A stretch of DNA of 64,000 bases from VYFG01 sp965213885 (lineage in GTDB: Bacteria > Pseudomonadota > Gammaproteobacteria > Arenicellales > Poriferihabitantaceae): assembly GCA_965213885.1 (NCBI GenBank), contig OZ243919.1, forward strand, positions 1-64,000. Direction: 5' to 3'. The translations under genes were made by a program, and so were the position numbers. Within the stretch, counting starts at the first letter, position 1. Each line of letters begins with the position of its first letter. Below the pieces are notes generated by a model, which did not search any database, was not told the origin of the DNA, and worked only from the letters and a program-made list of their open reading frames with translations. Positions 34,162 to 43,600 of this stretch are shown piece after piece.

Positions 34162-35079
34162 TTAGAAGTCCAACCGCATTCCGAGAGCGATAGTATCTTC
34201 ATCCATAGAGCCAGTGTCTGCATTGTGGAACTGCCCCCACAGCTTGAGGCCGCCGCCCATATTGAGAACACCGATCAACGCCAATTCGTCCTTTTCTGAG
34301 GTTGATCCGCCCGCTTCTGTTTCTTTTGTACCGTAACCTACAGTCAGGCTAAGCTGCTCGGTCACCCCTGCACCCAGCCATAGCAGGGTGTTGTTGGTTT
34401 CCGAAGTGTCTCCTGTCTCCGATTGCTCATGGGCCAACGTAACGGTGATCCCCCCGAAACCCGCGATGGCCGCGATACCAACGGTATCTTTGTCAGCATC
34501 ATCATTGGAATCGAAGGCACCGGCAAGGGTGAAATTATCCATCGGGGTAATAGTCACACCACCACCGAGGCCATTGCCACCCCCATCATCAGCGTCATCC
34601 ACACGGGCGTCGAGTTTCAGCGACACTGGACCGAGTGTGTTGGCGTACTGGATGGTATTACCGGTACGGAAAGGACCGATTTGCCCCGGGCCCTTGATGA
34701 TATTCAGACTCGCGTGGGTGCCGAGGTTCTGGAAATAGGCGGACCACTGTTGTCCCAGTGAGACGGAACCGAACGGACCGGACATGCCAACAAAGGCCAG
34801 ACGTCTGCCGATGCCGCTTGTATTTTCTTCGTCTTCTCCTGTGGCTGAGGCGTTATCGGTAGTGGTAGAGAACTCGTAACGAGCGAAAGCGGACATCCCG
34901 TTCCCCATGTCACCGGAGCCCTTGAAGCCGAATCGGGAACCGGAGGTTTCCATGTTGACGTCGTCATTATCCGCAATCACGATGCGATTGTTGATCCGCC
35001 CATAAGCAGAAATGTCAGCGTAGGCTGCAGGAGCGGCGACAACACCAGCGACAGCTACAGCGATTAGCTTCTTATTCAT
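34162..35079 (-). CDS. Gram-negative outer-membrane porin
   Basis: A 305-residue porin. The signal peptide is MNKKLIAVAVAGVVAAPAA with cleavage before YADISAYGR. The mature protein has alternating beta strands with acidic loops, the constriction-loop-type sequence in RRLAFVGMSGPFGSVSLGQQW, and ends in Phe (GMRLDF), the C-terminal signal for BAM-mediated insertion. ATG 35079 is preceded by GAGGT at a 6-base gap, which favours it over the in-frame start 12 codons upstream. A strong terminator follows. The low-GC upstream region suggests a strong promoter. Confidence 0.92.
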   Translation of the reverse strand: MNKKLIAVAVAGVVAAPAAYADISAYGRINNRIVIADNDDVNMETSGSRFGFKGSGDMGNGMSAFARYEFSTTTDNASATGEDEENTSGIGRRLAFVGMSGPFGSVSLGQQWSAYFQNLGTHASLNIIKGPGQIGPFRTGNTIQYANTLGPVSLKLDARVDDADDGGGNGLGGGVTITPMDNFTLAGAFDSNDDADKDTVGIAAIAGFGGITVTLAHEQSETGDTSETNNTLLWLGAGVTEQLSLTVGYGTKETEAGGSTSEKDELALIGVLNMGGGLKLWGQFHNADTGSMDEDTIALGMRLDF

Positions 35080-35702
35080 TTGAGATACCTCATAGTTGTA
35101 AAAAAGCATGATCAAAAAATATTTTTTGCAAACAGAAATTAACAGCTATTACACATTGCGGTCGTGCCTTGTGGCTTGCCAGATCCGGTAAATCGCGATA
35201 AATCCCAAGATCGATACCAACTAGCCCAACGAATGCGGAAGGGATTATGCCATAAATTTTGCAGAAAGATTAACTTTTTTTAATTTTTTCTTTGGCTGGT
35301 ATGGAAAATCGTTCCTCCATTCATCGAAGGCAAGAAAAATAATATAAAACAATAATATACAAGATTTGGGGGACTCCGTTTGAGGAATATTCCTGGAACC
35401 TGCCAAAACTTCCGACACATTTGGATGTTCCGGCTCAGTCTCCAAATCCGCCCGAATTCATCACATGGCAGAGGTGAATATGATAGATTTCCCGTTACTT
35501 ACGGAGCAGGTTCCTGGCTCCCGGCAGATCGGAAGTGGGGGCGCCTTTCAGGTTGTCCGGACTGAGCATGTATATTCCGGCCTGTTTTCAGTAACCATTG
35601 GTCATCCAGGAAGCCCATGATCATTGCCGACGGTGCCCGCCCCGGATCCCTGCCAGAAAGTATCCGTACACACAGTATCGTTATTATCGCATGGCCCCTT
35701 TC
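35080..35702. promoter_or_regulatory. AT-rich divergent promoter region of porin and bamC
   Basis: About 620 bases without a gene between divergent genes. Bases 35090-35360 are strikingly AT-rich for this genome, with A/T tracts such as ATATTTTTTG (35116-35126) and TTTTTTTAATTTTTT. This is consistent with a strong, bendable porin promoter read leftward. The rightward bamC promoter should lie in the GC-richer second half. I could not fix -35/-10 boxes with confidence. Confidence 0.5.
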
Positions 35703-36425
35703 ATGAACAAGTACATCATTCCCCTTGTGCTGGTGCTGGCCCTGACAGCCTGTCAGTCCGGCAGTGAGAAGTCTGCTTCACGAGAAATGCCAAGATCGAT
35801 CCATGCGAATACCGACTCCCCTGAGGAGGGCGGGCTGTTTTCCGCCTTTTTCAAGAAAAGGGCGCCCAAGGCCATCCTCCTGCCCCCGGATCTGGTTTCA
35901 TCCGCCAGTGACAGGGCCCGGGAAAACCATGAGCAGGCGAGCCTGCTGGATCAGCAACAGGTGTTGCCCGAGGTCACCGGCGCCCAAATCGTCAGCGAGA
36001 ACGGAAAGCGCTGGTTGCGGGTCGAAACCGACCCCCAGGAAGTCTGGGACAGGCTGGTGGACTTCTGGACAGTGCTGGAGGTTGAACTGGTGGTGAGCCA
36101 GCCGGCTGCGGGTCTGATGGAGACTGACTGGATTGACCGGAACGCCCCGGCTGAGGGAGAAGGCCTGTCCGTTGCCAAACTGTTCAACCGAATTACGGGC
36201 AAGGGTTCATTGCTGGACAAGTACCGTGTCCGCATCGAACGCGAATCGGACAGTGTCACCCGGGTTTTTATCAGTCATCGCTTCACGGAACGCAAGGAAA
36301 AGGAGTTTTCCTCCCCGCATAGAATCACCCAGTGGGAATGGGTGTCGGGAGAGAACGAGGAGAATGTGGCTCAACTGCTGCAGACCATGGTACTGCTGTT
36401 TGAGGGGGGCCGAGGTCCTGCCTGA
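35703..36425 (+). CDS. bamC: Outer-membrane assembly lipoprotein BamC
   Basis: A 240-residue lipoprotein. It starts MNKYIIPLVLVLALTAC with a lipobox and Cys near residue 17. The body has the BamC-type pattern VSENGKRWLRVETDPQEVWDRL and FWTVLEVELVVSQPAAGLMETDWI, followed by a conserved LLDKYRVRIERE. BamC is an accessory part of the BAM complex, which inserts outer-membrane proteins such as the neighbouring porin. It appears to have one clear helix-grip domain. An in-frame ATG four codons earlier (35691) is possible. Its presence marks this as gammaproteobacterial backbone. Confidence 0.85.
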   Translation: MNKYIIPLVLVLALTACQSGSEKSASREMPRSIHANTDSPEEGGLFSAFFKKRAPKAILLPPDLVSSASDRARENHEQASLLDQQQVLPEVTGAQIVSENGKRWLRVETDPQEVWDRLVDFWTVLEVELVVSQPAAGLMETDWIDRNAPAEGEGLSVAKLFNRITGKGSLLDKYRVRIERESDSVTRVFISHRFTERKEKEFSSPHRITQWEWVSGENEENVAQLLQTMVLLFEGGRGPA

Positions 36426-36577
36426 CGGCCCTTGGGAGATCACCAGGGCCCGGGCCGACCCATCAGGGCAAGTCTTGTCCCTGGAACGGTATTTACGGTA
36501 TCCGGTGTCCCATGTGCAGTCTGTCGGGTTCATAATCCATTCGGCCATTTCGGTTACCAGCAACCACCAGATTCCCG

Positions 36578-37762
36578 ATGCGCACCCGTCTCGATGACCG
36601 CCGTGTACTGATCTACAGCCACGACAGCTTCGGGCTCGGCCATCTCAGCCGCTGCCGGGCAATCGCCAATGAACTGGTCGGTCGTTACAAGGGCATCTCG
36701 GTCCTGATCCTTTCGGGATCGCCGGTCATCGGCAACTTCGAATTCCGTGCCCGGGTGGACTTTGTCCGGATCCCCGGGATCATCAAGCTGAAGGATGGCA
36801 GCTATACCTCGCTGGGCCTGCACATCGAGCTTGACCAGACCCTCGCCATTCGGGAATCCATCATCCGGCACACGGCGATGGCCTTCGACCCGGACGTCTT
36901 CATCGTTGACAAGGAACCCCTGGGACTGGAAGGGGAGGTCAGGGATACCCTGCGCATGCTGCATTCCAAGGGCGTGCCAACCATTCTCGGCGAGCGCGAG
37001 GTGATCGACAGCCCGACCACCCTGGCAGCGGAGTGGGGGCGCAAGTCGGCGTTGCCCGCGCTCGGGGACCTGTATGACGAAATCTGGGTGTACGGCCCGG
37101 AGTGGTTCTATGATCCGTTTACCGGGCTGGATCTTGATCCCGCAGTGGCAAATAAGGTGACCTACACGGGATACCTGCCTCGCGGACCCGCCGAATCACA
37201 AAACCCGCCTTGGCTGGACAGGCCCTATTTTCTCGTGACCCCCGGGGGCGGCAAGGATGGGGAGGAGATGGTGGACCTGGTATTGGATGCCTGCCTGGCC
37301 TGCAAGCCGCTGCCAGTGGACATCCTGTTTGTCCTCGGGCCATTCATGGAGGAGCAGAAACGCAAGGAATTCGCCGAGAGGGCTCGGCAGTATGAGCACT
37401 TCCACGTCATCGACTACAGCACGCGAATGGAATCCCTGATCCAGGACGCCGCAGGTCTGGTCAGTATGGGGGGGTACAATACGTTCTGTGAAATCCTGAG
37501 CTTCGACAAGCCGTCGATCATCATTCCACGCTACGAACCGCGTACAGAGCAGCTGATTCGGGCAAGGCGGGCAGCCGAACTCGGTCTGATCAGAATGCTC
37601 AAGCCAGAGAATTTCCGTGTCGAGTGCCTTGTGCCCCTGCTGGAGGACCTGAGCAGTCAGCCTCCCCCCTCCACCAGTCTGCGTCCCGGAATGCTGGATG
37701 GCATGGACAATATCTGCCGCCGCGTGGTCCAGCTCCTGAACCGGCGCGCCCGGGCCGCCTGA
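36578..37762 (+). CDS. GT28/MurG-like glycosyltransferase 1
   Basis: A 394-residue GT-B enzyme. The N-terminal Rossmann start is VLIYSHDSFGLGHLSRCRAIA with the Gly-His loop of this clan. The C-terminal nucleotide-sugar-binding domain has PYFLVTPGGGKDGEEM and the hallmark GGYNTFCEIL loop, followed by SIIIPRYEPRTEQLIRARRAAELG. The enzyme would use a nucleotide sugar to modify a surface glycan or small molecule. It is followed after 27 bases by a related enzyme and then a deacetylase, so they form one operon for a glycan or exopolysaccharide. Confidence 0.8.
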   Translation: MRTRLDDRRVLIYSHDSFGLGHLSRCRAIANELVGRYKGISVLILSGSPVIGNFEFRARVDFVRIPGIIKLKDGSYTSLGLHIELDQTLAIRESIIRHTAMAFDPDVFIVDKEPLGLEGEVRDTLRMLHSKGVPTILGEREVIDSPTTLAAEWGRKSALPALGDLYDEIWVYGPEWFYDPFTGLDLDPAVANKVTYTGYLPRGPAESQNPPWLDRPYFLVTPGGGKDGEEMVDLVLDACLACKPLPVDILFVLGPFMEEQKRKEFAERARQYEHFHVIDYSTRMESLIQDAAGLVSMGGYNTFCEILSFDKPSIIIPRYEPRTEQLIRARRAAELGLIRMLKPENFRVECLVPLLEDLSSQPPPSTSLRPGMLDGMDNICRRVVQLLNRRARAA

Positions 37763-37789
37763 ACCGGCCGCGGGCCGCGTTTTCATGGC

Positions 37790-38920
37790 ATGCACACCGC
37801 GATCTATGTGCAGCACCTTCTGGGCAGCGGCCATCTCGTCAGGATGCGGCTCCTGGCGTCCGCTCTGCATGCCGCAGGAACCCGGGTCACCCTGATTTCA
37901 GGGGGGGCCTTCCCGGGTGACGCTGAATACGAGGTGATCCACCTGCCCGTGCTGAAAACCCGGCCGGGCGATTTTCTCACGCTGCTGGATCATGCCGGAA
38001 GGCCAGTCGATGATGACTGGAAGGCTGCCCGAAGGGAGCGGCTGGTGGCCTGCCTTGAGGTGCTCAGGCCGGATTTGCTGATCCTGGAAACCTGGCCCTT
38101 CGGCCGCCGGCAGCTCGAGTTCGAAATCCTGCCCATGCTGGATCACGTGACCGGGTGGTCCAGGCCCCCATTGCTGGTGACCTCGATCCGTGACGTGCTC
38201 CAGCAGCGAACCCCGGTTCGACGAATGGAAACCCTTGACCGGATCCGGCAGTACCTGTCCCTTGTCCTGGTGCATGGAGACCCGGCGCTGGTGAATCTGT
38301 CGTCGAGTTTCCCGGAATACGGGGATGTTGCCTGCCCGATCCGGTACACAGGCTACATGGATCATGGGTCCGACCGGCAACAGACCCCGGAGGGCCGGGA
38401 TGAAGTGATCGTATCTGCCGGCGGGGGCGCCGTGGGTGAACGCCTCCTTGCGACCGCGGTGGAGGCCGCACTCAAGCAGACGGACCGTCGCTGGCGCATC
38501 CTGGCGGGCCCGAGGGTTTCGGAAGCACGGCTCCGGGACTGGCGGTCGCTGCATTGCGACCGGCTGGTGGTGGAGCCCAATCGCGCGGACTTCAGCGAGA
38601 TGCTGACCCACTGCCACGCTTCCGTTTCCCAGTTTGGCTACAATACTGCGGTTGATCTTCTCCGTGCGAACTGTCCCTCGGTGGTGGTTCCCTATGAAGC
38701 TGATGGTGAAACCGAACAGGCAACCCGGGCACGGATATTCGCCGACAAAGGGCGCGTCCGGGTATTGCGTGAAACCGACCTATCAGCGGGAACCCTGCTC
38801 GCCGAGGTTTCACGGGCTGCACAGGACGCCCGGGGGGGCGATTTTCCCGGGGTGCAACTGAACGGTGCAGAAAATACTGTCGGCATATTGCAAAGGCTCC
38901 ATCAACAAGGGCGTCCATGA
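37790..38920 (+). CDS. GT28/MurG-like glycosyltransferase 2
   Basis: A 376-residue GT-B paralogue-like enzyme. It begins AIYVQHLLGSGHLVRMRLLA with the Gly-His loop and carries DEVIVSAGGGAVGERLL at the C-domain start. The later loop reads SQFGYNTAVDLL, so the first Gly and the Glu of the usual GGxxTxxE loop are replaced by Phe and Asp. That could alter donor binding. It ends with an ATGA overlap (38917-38920) with the deacetylase gene, showing coupling. Confidence 0.78.
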   Translation: MHTAIYVQHLLGSGHLVRMRLLASALHAAGTRVTLISGGAFPGDAEYEVIHLPVLKTRPGDFLTLLDHAGRPVDDDWKAARRERLVACLEVLRPDLLILETWPFGRRQLEFEILPMLDHVTGWSRPPLLVTSIRDVLQQRTPVRRMETLDRIRQYLSLVLVHGDPALVNLSSSFPEYGDVACPIRYTGYMDHGSDRQQTPEGRDEVIVSAGGGAVGERLLATAVEAALKQTDRRWRILAGPRVSEARLRDWRSLHCDRLVVEPNRADFSEMLTHCHASVSQFGYNTAVDLLRANCPSVVVPYEADGETEQATRARIFADKGRVRVLRETDLSAGTLLAEVSRAAQDARGGDFPGVQLNGAENTVGILQRLHQQGRP

Positions 38921-39684
38921 AAACCTTTGATTCCCTGCTGGAAGAACTTGACCAATGGAACTTCGATGGCCAGGAGGCCACCTTGTGGTGGCGTGATGAC
39001 GATGCCGCCCAGGCTCATCCCCGCCTGGATCAGTTGCTGGAAATCCTTGGACAGTGGGATGTGCCCGTTTCCCTGGCAGTCATTCCCGGGAATATGGAAA
39101 AGGCACTGGCGGATATCCTGGCTGTGCATGAAAACCTGGAGGTGCTGCAGCATGGGATACTTCACCGGAATCATGCAGGAAAAGGCGAAAAGAAACAGGA
39201 ACTGATCGTTCTTCCCCGGGATAACTGGCAGGAAGAGCTGACCGCAGCCTGGCGGAAGCTTGCAGGCCTTTTCGAGCACAGGGCACTGCCGGTGCTGGTT
39301 CCGCCATGGAACCGGATCGATGAAAGAATGTTGCCCCTGTTGGGCAATCTGGGTTACCGCGGACTTTCCTGTTACGGGCCCAGGGTGCTGCCACAGGCCG
39401 ACGGGGATGTGTGGATCATCAACACCCATGTCGATCTGGTGAATTGGAAGGACGGCAGGAGGTTTGTTGGTGAGGCGGCAGCATTGGCCCAATTGATTGA
39501 CCACCTGCGTGCAAGGCGCGAGGGCCTGGTGGATCGGGCGGAGCCCACGGGGATACTGTCACATCATCTCGTACACGGCGAGGATTGTTTCGACTTCATC
39601 CAGCGGCTGCTCGGAATCCTGGACGAGCATCCGGCAGTCACCTGGCTGTCGGCAACGCGGGTTTTCCAGTTGTGTTGGCGCTAG
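38917..39684 (+). CDS. Polysaccharide-deacetylase-like protein
   Basis: A 255-residue protein resembling NodB-fold deacetylases. WWRDDDAAQAHPRL gives the catalytic and metal-binding Asp pair, LQHGILHRNH gives the His-x-x-x-His metal ligands, and VPPWNRIDERML matches the conserved Pro-Pro-Trp loop. A C-terminal HHLVHGED segment may supply the catalytic His. It would remove acetyl groups from an N-acetylated sugar polymer or intermediate, probably the product of the two preceding glycosyltransferases. No signal peptide is visible, so it may act in the cytoplasm. Confidence 0.8.
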   Translation: MKTFDSLLEELDQWNFDGQEATLWWRDDDAAQAHPRLDQLLEILGQWDVPVSLAVIPGNMEKALADILAVHENLEVLQHGILHRNHAGKGEKKQELIVLPRDNWQEELTAAWRKLAGLFEHRALPVLVPPWNRIDERMLPLLGNLGYRGLSCYGPRVLPQADGDVWIINTHVDLVNWKDGRRFVGEAAALAQLIDHLRARREGLVDRAEPTGILSHHLVHGEDCFDFIQRLLGILDEHPAVTWLSATRVFQLCWR

Positions 39685-40640
39685 GTCGGTGCAGCTACCG
39701 GAGTGGTTCTCGGAATCCATACAGGAACAACCACGCGCTCTGCGGGACGCAATCGGCTCCCTACGCCGCGACCGTGTCCGTCGTCGTGCTTTTCGTCAGC
39801 GCCTCGATCCGACCGGCGATCCTCTGCGCGGGCTGGCGAAGCCATCCTGTCACAACCTGGGTCTTCCATCTGACAAGGTTTCGCCGATCCGCTCGACGAA
39901 TGGACGGTCAACGTCCTGCACGTCTGCTGCCCAGATTTCAACGTATTCGCCGATCGGCCCATTGTAGGCCGGAAAGCGCCGCACGGCGTTCCATCCTTGT
40001 GGAGTTTGCTCGAACACCGGAAGAAGCGTAAGCTGGTCTCTGGCTTCAGATGACCCATGGATTGCCCTCGACGCGCTCGATGCCGTCGAGCAGCAGCTTG
40101 CGAATGGCGCGCTCATAGGTCCGCGTGATGTAGGGGTTCATCAAGCACATATTGCGGCATTGCCGCATGACGTGCAAGCGAACGTCCTGCCTGCGCGAGG
40201 CTATCCGTGCCGGGGCGACGGGCGCTCGAATAGCCATCCGGGCTTTCATCCGCCGACGCTGACCGCTCCTGCCGCTGCGCCGCCGTCCCGCCGCCGTCTC
40301 CATCGGCGCGCCTTTCGCTGGCAGGAGGAGAGCGCTGGCCGTGAGCGGGGCGCGGCCGGATGTCCGGGGAGGGCGTCCGGCCGCCGATATCCCTCATCGG
40401 CACGAAGGAAACGGCATCATGACGGCAGCCATGGCGATCGCACGCAAGCCAGACCGGCAAGCTGACCTCCGCCGCCATCGACGCCCGCGACTACCAGCGC
40501 ACGAGGAGGGACCGAAAGACCATGGCGCATCTGCCGCAGGGAACCCTCGTCGCCATCGCAGGCGGCGGCGGATCGTCGCGCACCGCCCAGCTCTGAAATC
40601 GTGGGATCCAGAAATCTGTTGATCCCGAGAAGAATCGCCT
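39685..40640. other. Decayed region after the glycan operon
   Basis: About 950 bases without a sound gene. Minus-strand fragments read NPYITRTYERAIRKLLLDGIERV (40046-40145) and, in another frame, RRFPAYNGPIGEYVEIWAADVQD (39860-40000). They look like once-coding DNA with frameshifts. I recognise neither. This is the left edge of the accessory block that separates the deacetylase from the GT4 gene. Confidence 0.4.
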
Positions 40641-41558
40641 TTACCGCCATGCCGCCTCCGAAGCGATCCGACCCATAAGTTGCTCCATCACGCTGTTGAC
40701 CTCCCGCTGCCGCAGCAACCGAGCTTCGCGCTGACCCACATCGTCACCCTCACCCAGTTCGAAGCGGGCCACTGCTACTGGACCGTCTTTCCGATACCCC
40801 TCGACTTCGCCGTCCCCTGCGAAACGATTGCGAAGAATTGACAAACAGTCCCAAATCACTGCCCTGTGCTTGCCCTCCAAGGCCTCGCGGAACATGTACG
40901 CGGCTTCGTCGAGACCTCGCTCCGCGTGTTCAATGCAATAGATCAGGTCATGGGCGTCCTTCCGCTCGAAGCGCTGGTCGAAGGCGAAAGCCTTCAAGCA
41001 AGTGAAGCTCACCAAATCGGCGTGCCTCACCACTTCGACGGTGTTTCCCCCACCGCCCAGGAGCTCTGCCCGAATCTCCGCGACCTGGTGCATTTCGAAG
41101 ACAATGGACGAATGCGGGATGTTGAGCGCGGAAATGTTCCCTTCCGTAGGCGGCGGTTCGACCCTGCCACCAGCGATATCCGGTGCGTCGGCGAGCAGCT
41201 CGACCACCATCACCGCACCGCTTTCGGTGCGAGTCTGCCACCGCCATGAAAGCCTCTGGCCTCTTTCGTTCATCGACCGCTCGAATCTCATCGCACGCAG
41301 GTTCTCTTCGAGCGTGCGATAGCCCGCGGTATCGGCCAGGATCTACAGATCGATAACGATGTCCACGTCGAGTGTTCCGGCATGCGCCGGCACATCCGGC
41401 GGCCGAGCCGCTACCAGGTATCTGGGAGTCAATCCGCCCACCAGAAACACGGACTCCTTCCACGGGCCCAATCCGCGCAGCAAAGTTACGAGAACCCGCT
41501 CGCATTCGACCGTGTACCGATCGCTGTAGCCATCGAACGTAGCGGGCTTCACCATCAA
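40641..41558 (-). pseudogene. AbiEii-like nucleotidyltransferase with in-frame amber stop
   Basis: The frame spans 306 codons but holds one TAG (41343-41345). The N-terminal part reads FLVGGLTPRYLVAARPP and TLDVDIVIDL, the GG...DxD-like signature of an AbiEii/MenA-type nucleotidyltransferase. Immediately after the stop it continues ILADTAGYRTLEENL and later VSFTCLKAFAFDQRFERKDAHDLIY, the usual Lys and Asp-rich segment of the family. A single CAG to TAG change would explain the stop. The TTG/ATG start overlaps the stop of the AbiEi-like gene (41555-41558). In AbiE systems this protein is the toxin. Confidence 0.72.
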
Positions 41559-42652
41559 AAGCCGATCCTTTCGTGGCGCAGGTGGTCCGCCATTTCCCTG
41601 GCGCGGCCCTCGCCACGCATCAGGTCGAGGTAGACCTGCACGGCACTTGCCAGCCAGATCCCATTAACGAATTCGCGAAACAGAAACTCGCTCGGCGACT
41701 TGACCTCGATGACCGCAAGGTTCGCGCCTTGATCCACGAATCGCGCATCCATTGCGCTAAGAGCCCGATCTGCTGCCGGGCCGTCCAGCAGCCGGCAACG
41801 CACCTGGGAGACAGTTGACAGAAATGGCGCGTACCGTTGCCCTGCTGCCTCGTGAGTGATCGCGTACTCGGCCTTGCTCTCTGCACAGACCTCGGCGAAC
41901 TTCTCCACCAGCCCTTCCGCACGCGCCGACGGCACGAAGTAACGCCGCATGGACAGCGGCCGCATCACCGCCTGCTGGTTCACCCATGCATCCAGCAAGG
42001 CGCCCGGCTCTTGCAGATGGCGTTCCTTTCCTGGCCCCTGTCCACGCGACACCACCCATTCGAACTTCTCCATTTCCATCAGAACCTGCGAGGCGGTCGC
42101 GGGTGATACCTGGGCTTGGTTAGCGATGTCATTCACTCCGAACCACTCGCTATGTCGCAGCAGGACCGCGTGCAGCACTTGCGCACGACGGCCCGAAAAC
42201 ACGGAACGGATGGACCGCGACAGGCTTTTCGGGGGCGGCTTGTCCACGTACACGTAGATGTTGCCGGCGGGCAGAAACAGGCTGCCGCCGCTGTCGTAGT
42301 AGCCGACCCGCTCGTTCTTCAACAACTCCTTGGCTCCAGGTGAAATCGATTGGGCGATCAGGAAGAACGCCGCTTCCCGTTTTTCCTTCGGGTGCGACCA
42401 TCTCCGTGCGGAATCGCGGAGCTGCCAAAGTACCTGCCGCACGTCACGAGGATATACGTCCTTCTTCATCTCAATCAGCAGAGTGGCCGCCATTCCGCCC
42501 ACCCGGAGGTCAACATGGGCGTCATGTCCTCGATTGCGGCCGCCCGGCTGTTCGACCCCACTGATCTCCGCCTGCGCATCGGGGAGCTCCCGCAGGGTTT
42601 CCAGGAACCTGTCAAGCAACTGTCCTTCCATTACATCCGAGTCAAGCATCAC
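41555..42652 (-). CDS. AbiEi-like antitoxin/regulator
   Basis: A 365-residue protein. It contains a winged-helix-like segment (WFGVNDIANQAQVSPATASQVLMEMEKFEWV, about residues 170-200) and a C-terminal region with LSAMDARFVDQGANLAVIEVKSP. The N-terminal third has VGGMAATLLIEMKKDVYPRDV, which looks like a PD-(D/E)XK-type strand-loop. It overlaps the start of the nucleotidyltransferase gene, as in type IV AbiE toxin-antitoxin operons, so I call it the antitoxin and autorepressor. It is intact, whereas its partner has a nonsense codon. ATG 42652 is the furthest start; Met 8 is an alternative. Confidence 0.6.
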   Translation of the reverse strand: MMLDSDVMEGQLLDRFLETLRELPDAQAEISGVEQPGGRNRGHDAHVDLRVGGMAATLLIEMKKDVYPRDVRQVLWQLRDSARRWSHPKEKREAAFFLIAQSISPGAKELLKNERVGYYDSGGSLFLPAGNIYVYVDKPPPKSLSRSIRSVFSGRRAQVLHAVLLRHSEWFGVNDIANQAQVSPATASQVLMEMEKFEWVVSRGQGPGKERHLQEPGALLDAWVNQQAVMRPLSMRRYFVPSARAEGLVEKFAEVCAESKAEYAITHEAAGQRYAPFLSTVSQVRCRLLDGPAADRALSAMDARFVDQGANLAVIEVKSPSEFLFREFVNGIWLASAVQVYLDLMRGEGRAREMADHLRHERIGF

Positions 42653-43117
42653 CGTTCAAGTCTATTTTGCTGCGCAGCGAATATTGCGGACAAGCACACC
42701 AAGGTCTCGTGGTCCGCCGGCCAGCAAAGGGCTACCGAGTTACTTCATGCCGATCGCCTTCGCAATCACGATCCGGAATTCCGATGCGGTCCCCCCCATC
42801 GGGAGCACCGTACGTTCCCGGGACTATGTCCGCGGAAACGGGTCGTTCGAAGCTCCGCACCTGCCACGGCATGGTTTCGCTACTCCCGGTATCGGTCCGG
42901 CGATCGTCCGGTTGAGTGTCTGTAGACCTTTGCCGGCCTCGCCGCAACGCCTCGATTCTTCCCTCCATCCTCAGAAACGGGCGCGGGCCCCCGTGCCATC
43001 GTGCAGGAGAGCCACACCTCCCTCCTCCAGCGCCTTGCCCTCGACGCCTGACCATGGCTCGCCGTCATGTCCACGGCTTGGTGCCGCGTAGCGCGATGCC
43101 CAGGACACCATCCGCTA
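42653..43117. other. Decayed interval
   Basis: No sound gene. Open frames on both strands lack recognisable motifs. It should contain the promoter of the AbiEi-like gene near 42660-42720. The right end abuts a palindromic mini-element. Confidence 0.4.
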
Positions 43118-43203
43118 CCCCGGATAATTCGTAAGGGGCGGCAAGGTCCCCAGTAATCGTAGAGTCAGGGGGCCTTACCCGTCTTATTCATGCATTATTC
43201 GGG
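43118..43203. repeat. 86-bp palindromic mini-element at the trlF break
   Basis: CCCGGATAAT (43118-43127) and ATTATTCGGG (43194-43203) are inverted with one mismatch. The inner arms TAAGGGGCGGCAAGGTCCCC and the complement of GGGGCCTTACCCGTCTTA also pair imperfectly. The whole can fold into one long hairpin. It could be a MITE-like element or the fused ends of a lost IS. It lies exactly where the TrlF-like frame stops. Confidence 0.55.
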
Positions 43204-43312
43204 CTAGCTTCGCCCAAGGCGTATCGGTTGACGCAGGCGTGTGGGTGTGGAAATCGAACTTCCACCAACGCGATCCGGGATAGGGCCAGATGCTTTCATT
43301 GTTCTTGGTCAT
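43184..43312 (-). pseudogene. TrlF-like PHP/ATPase gene, N-terminal stub
   Basis: A 42-codon frame begins MTKNNESIWPYPGSRWWKFD and continues FHTHTPASTDTPW. The RWWKFDFHTHTPASTD segment is the PHP-domain start of TrlF-family AAA-like ATPases, a group found in defence islands. It includes the HTH metal ligands. After AKLA the frame enters the palindromic mini-element and stops. More than 90 per cent of a normal protein is missing. Confidence 0.65.
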
Positions 43313-43539
43313 GCCAGTTTGCCTCCGGCCTTTTCGCGCGCGGCGCGTTTCTCGGCATTCGTCAGATGAACATCGTTGACCTGCTCGCCGGTGAACTTTC
43401 CGTTCTTCCAGAACCAGCGGAACTGGGCCCGGAGTGCGACCCGTGCGTCCTTCTCGTTGCCCGCGAAGTTTGGATCGGCGTATGCGTTCGGTCTCCGTGT
43501 GATATCAGCGACAATACACCCGATCAGGAGGGTTTTCAA
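43309..43539 (-). CDS. Unrecognised fragment or small gene upstream of trlF stub
   Basis: A 76-residue frame ending FTGEQVNDVHLTNAEKRAAREKAGGKLA. Its TGA overlaps the trlF-stub start (ATGA at 43309-43312), so it was coupled to it. The C-terminal part is protein-like, but the start is uncertain and it could be the 3' remnant of a longer gene, perhaps part of the same defence operon. I recognise no domain. Confidence 0.35.
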   Translation of the reverse strand: MKTLLIGCIVADITRRPNAYADPNFAGNEKDARVALRAQFRWFWKNGKFTGEQVNDVHLTNAEKRAAREKAGGKLA

Positions 43540-43600
43540 ATGGAGCAGGAGGGTGGGTGCTGCAGGATGATGACCCGATGGAGAGGCATACCATTATTAT

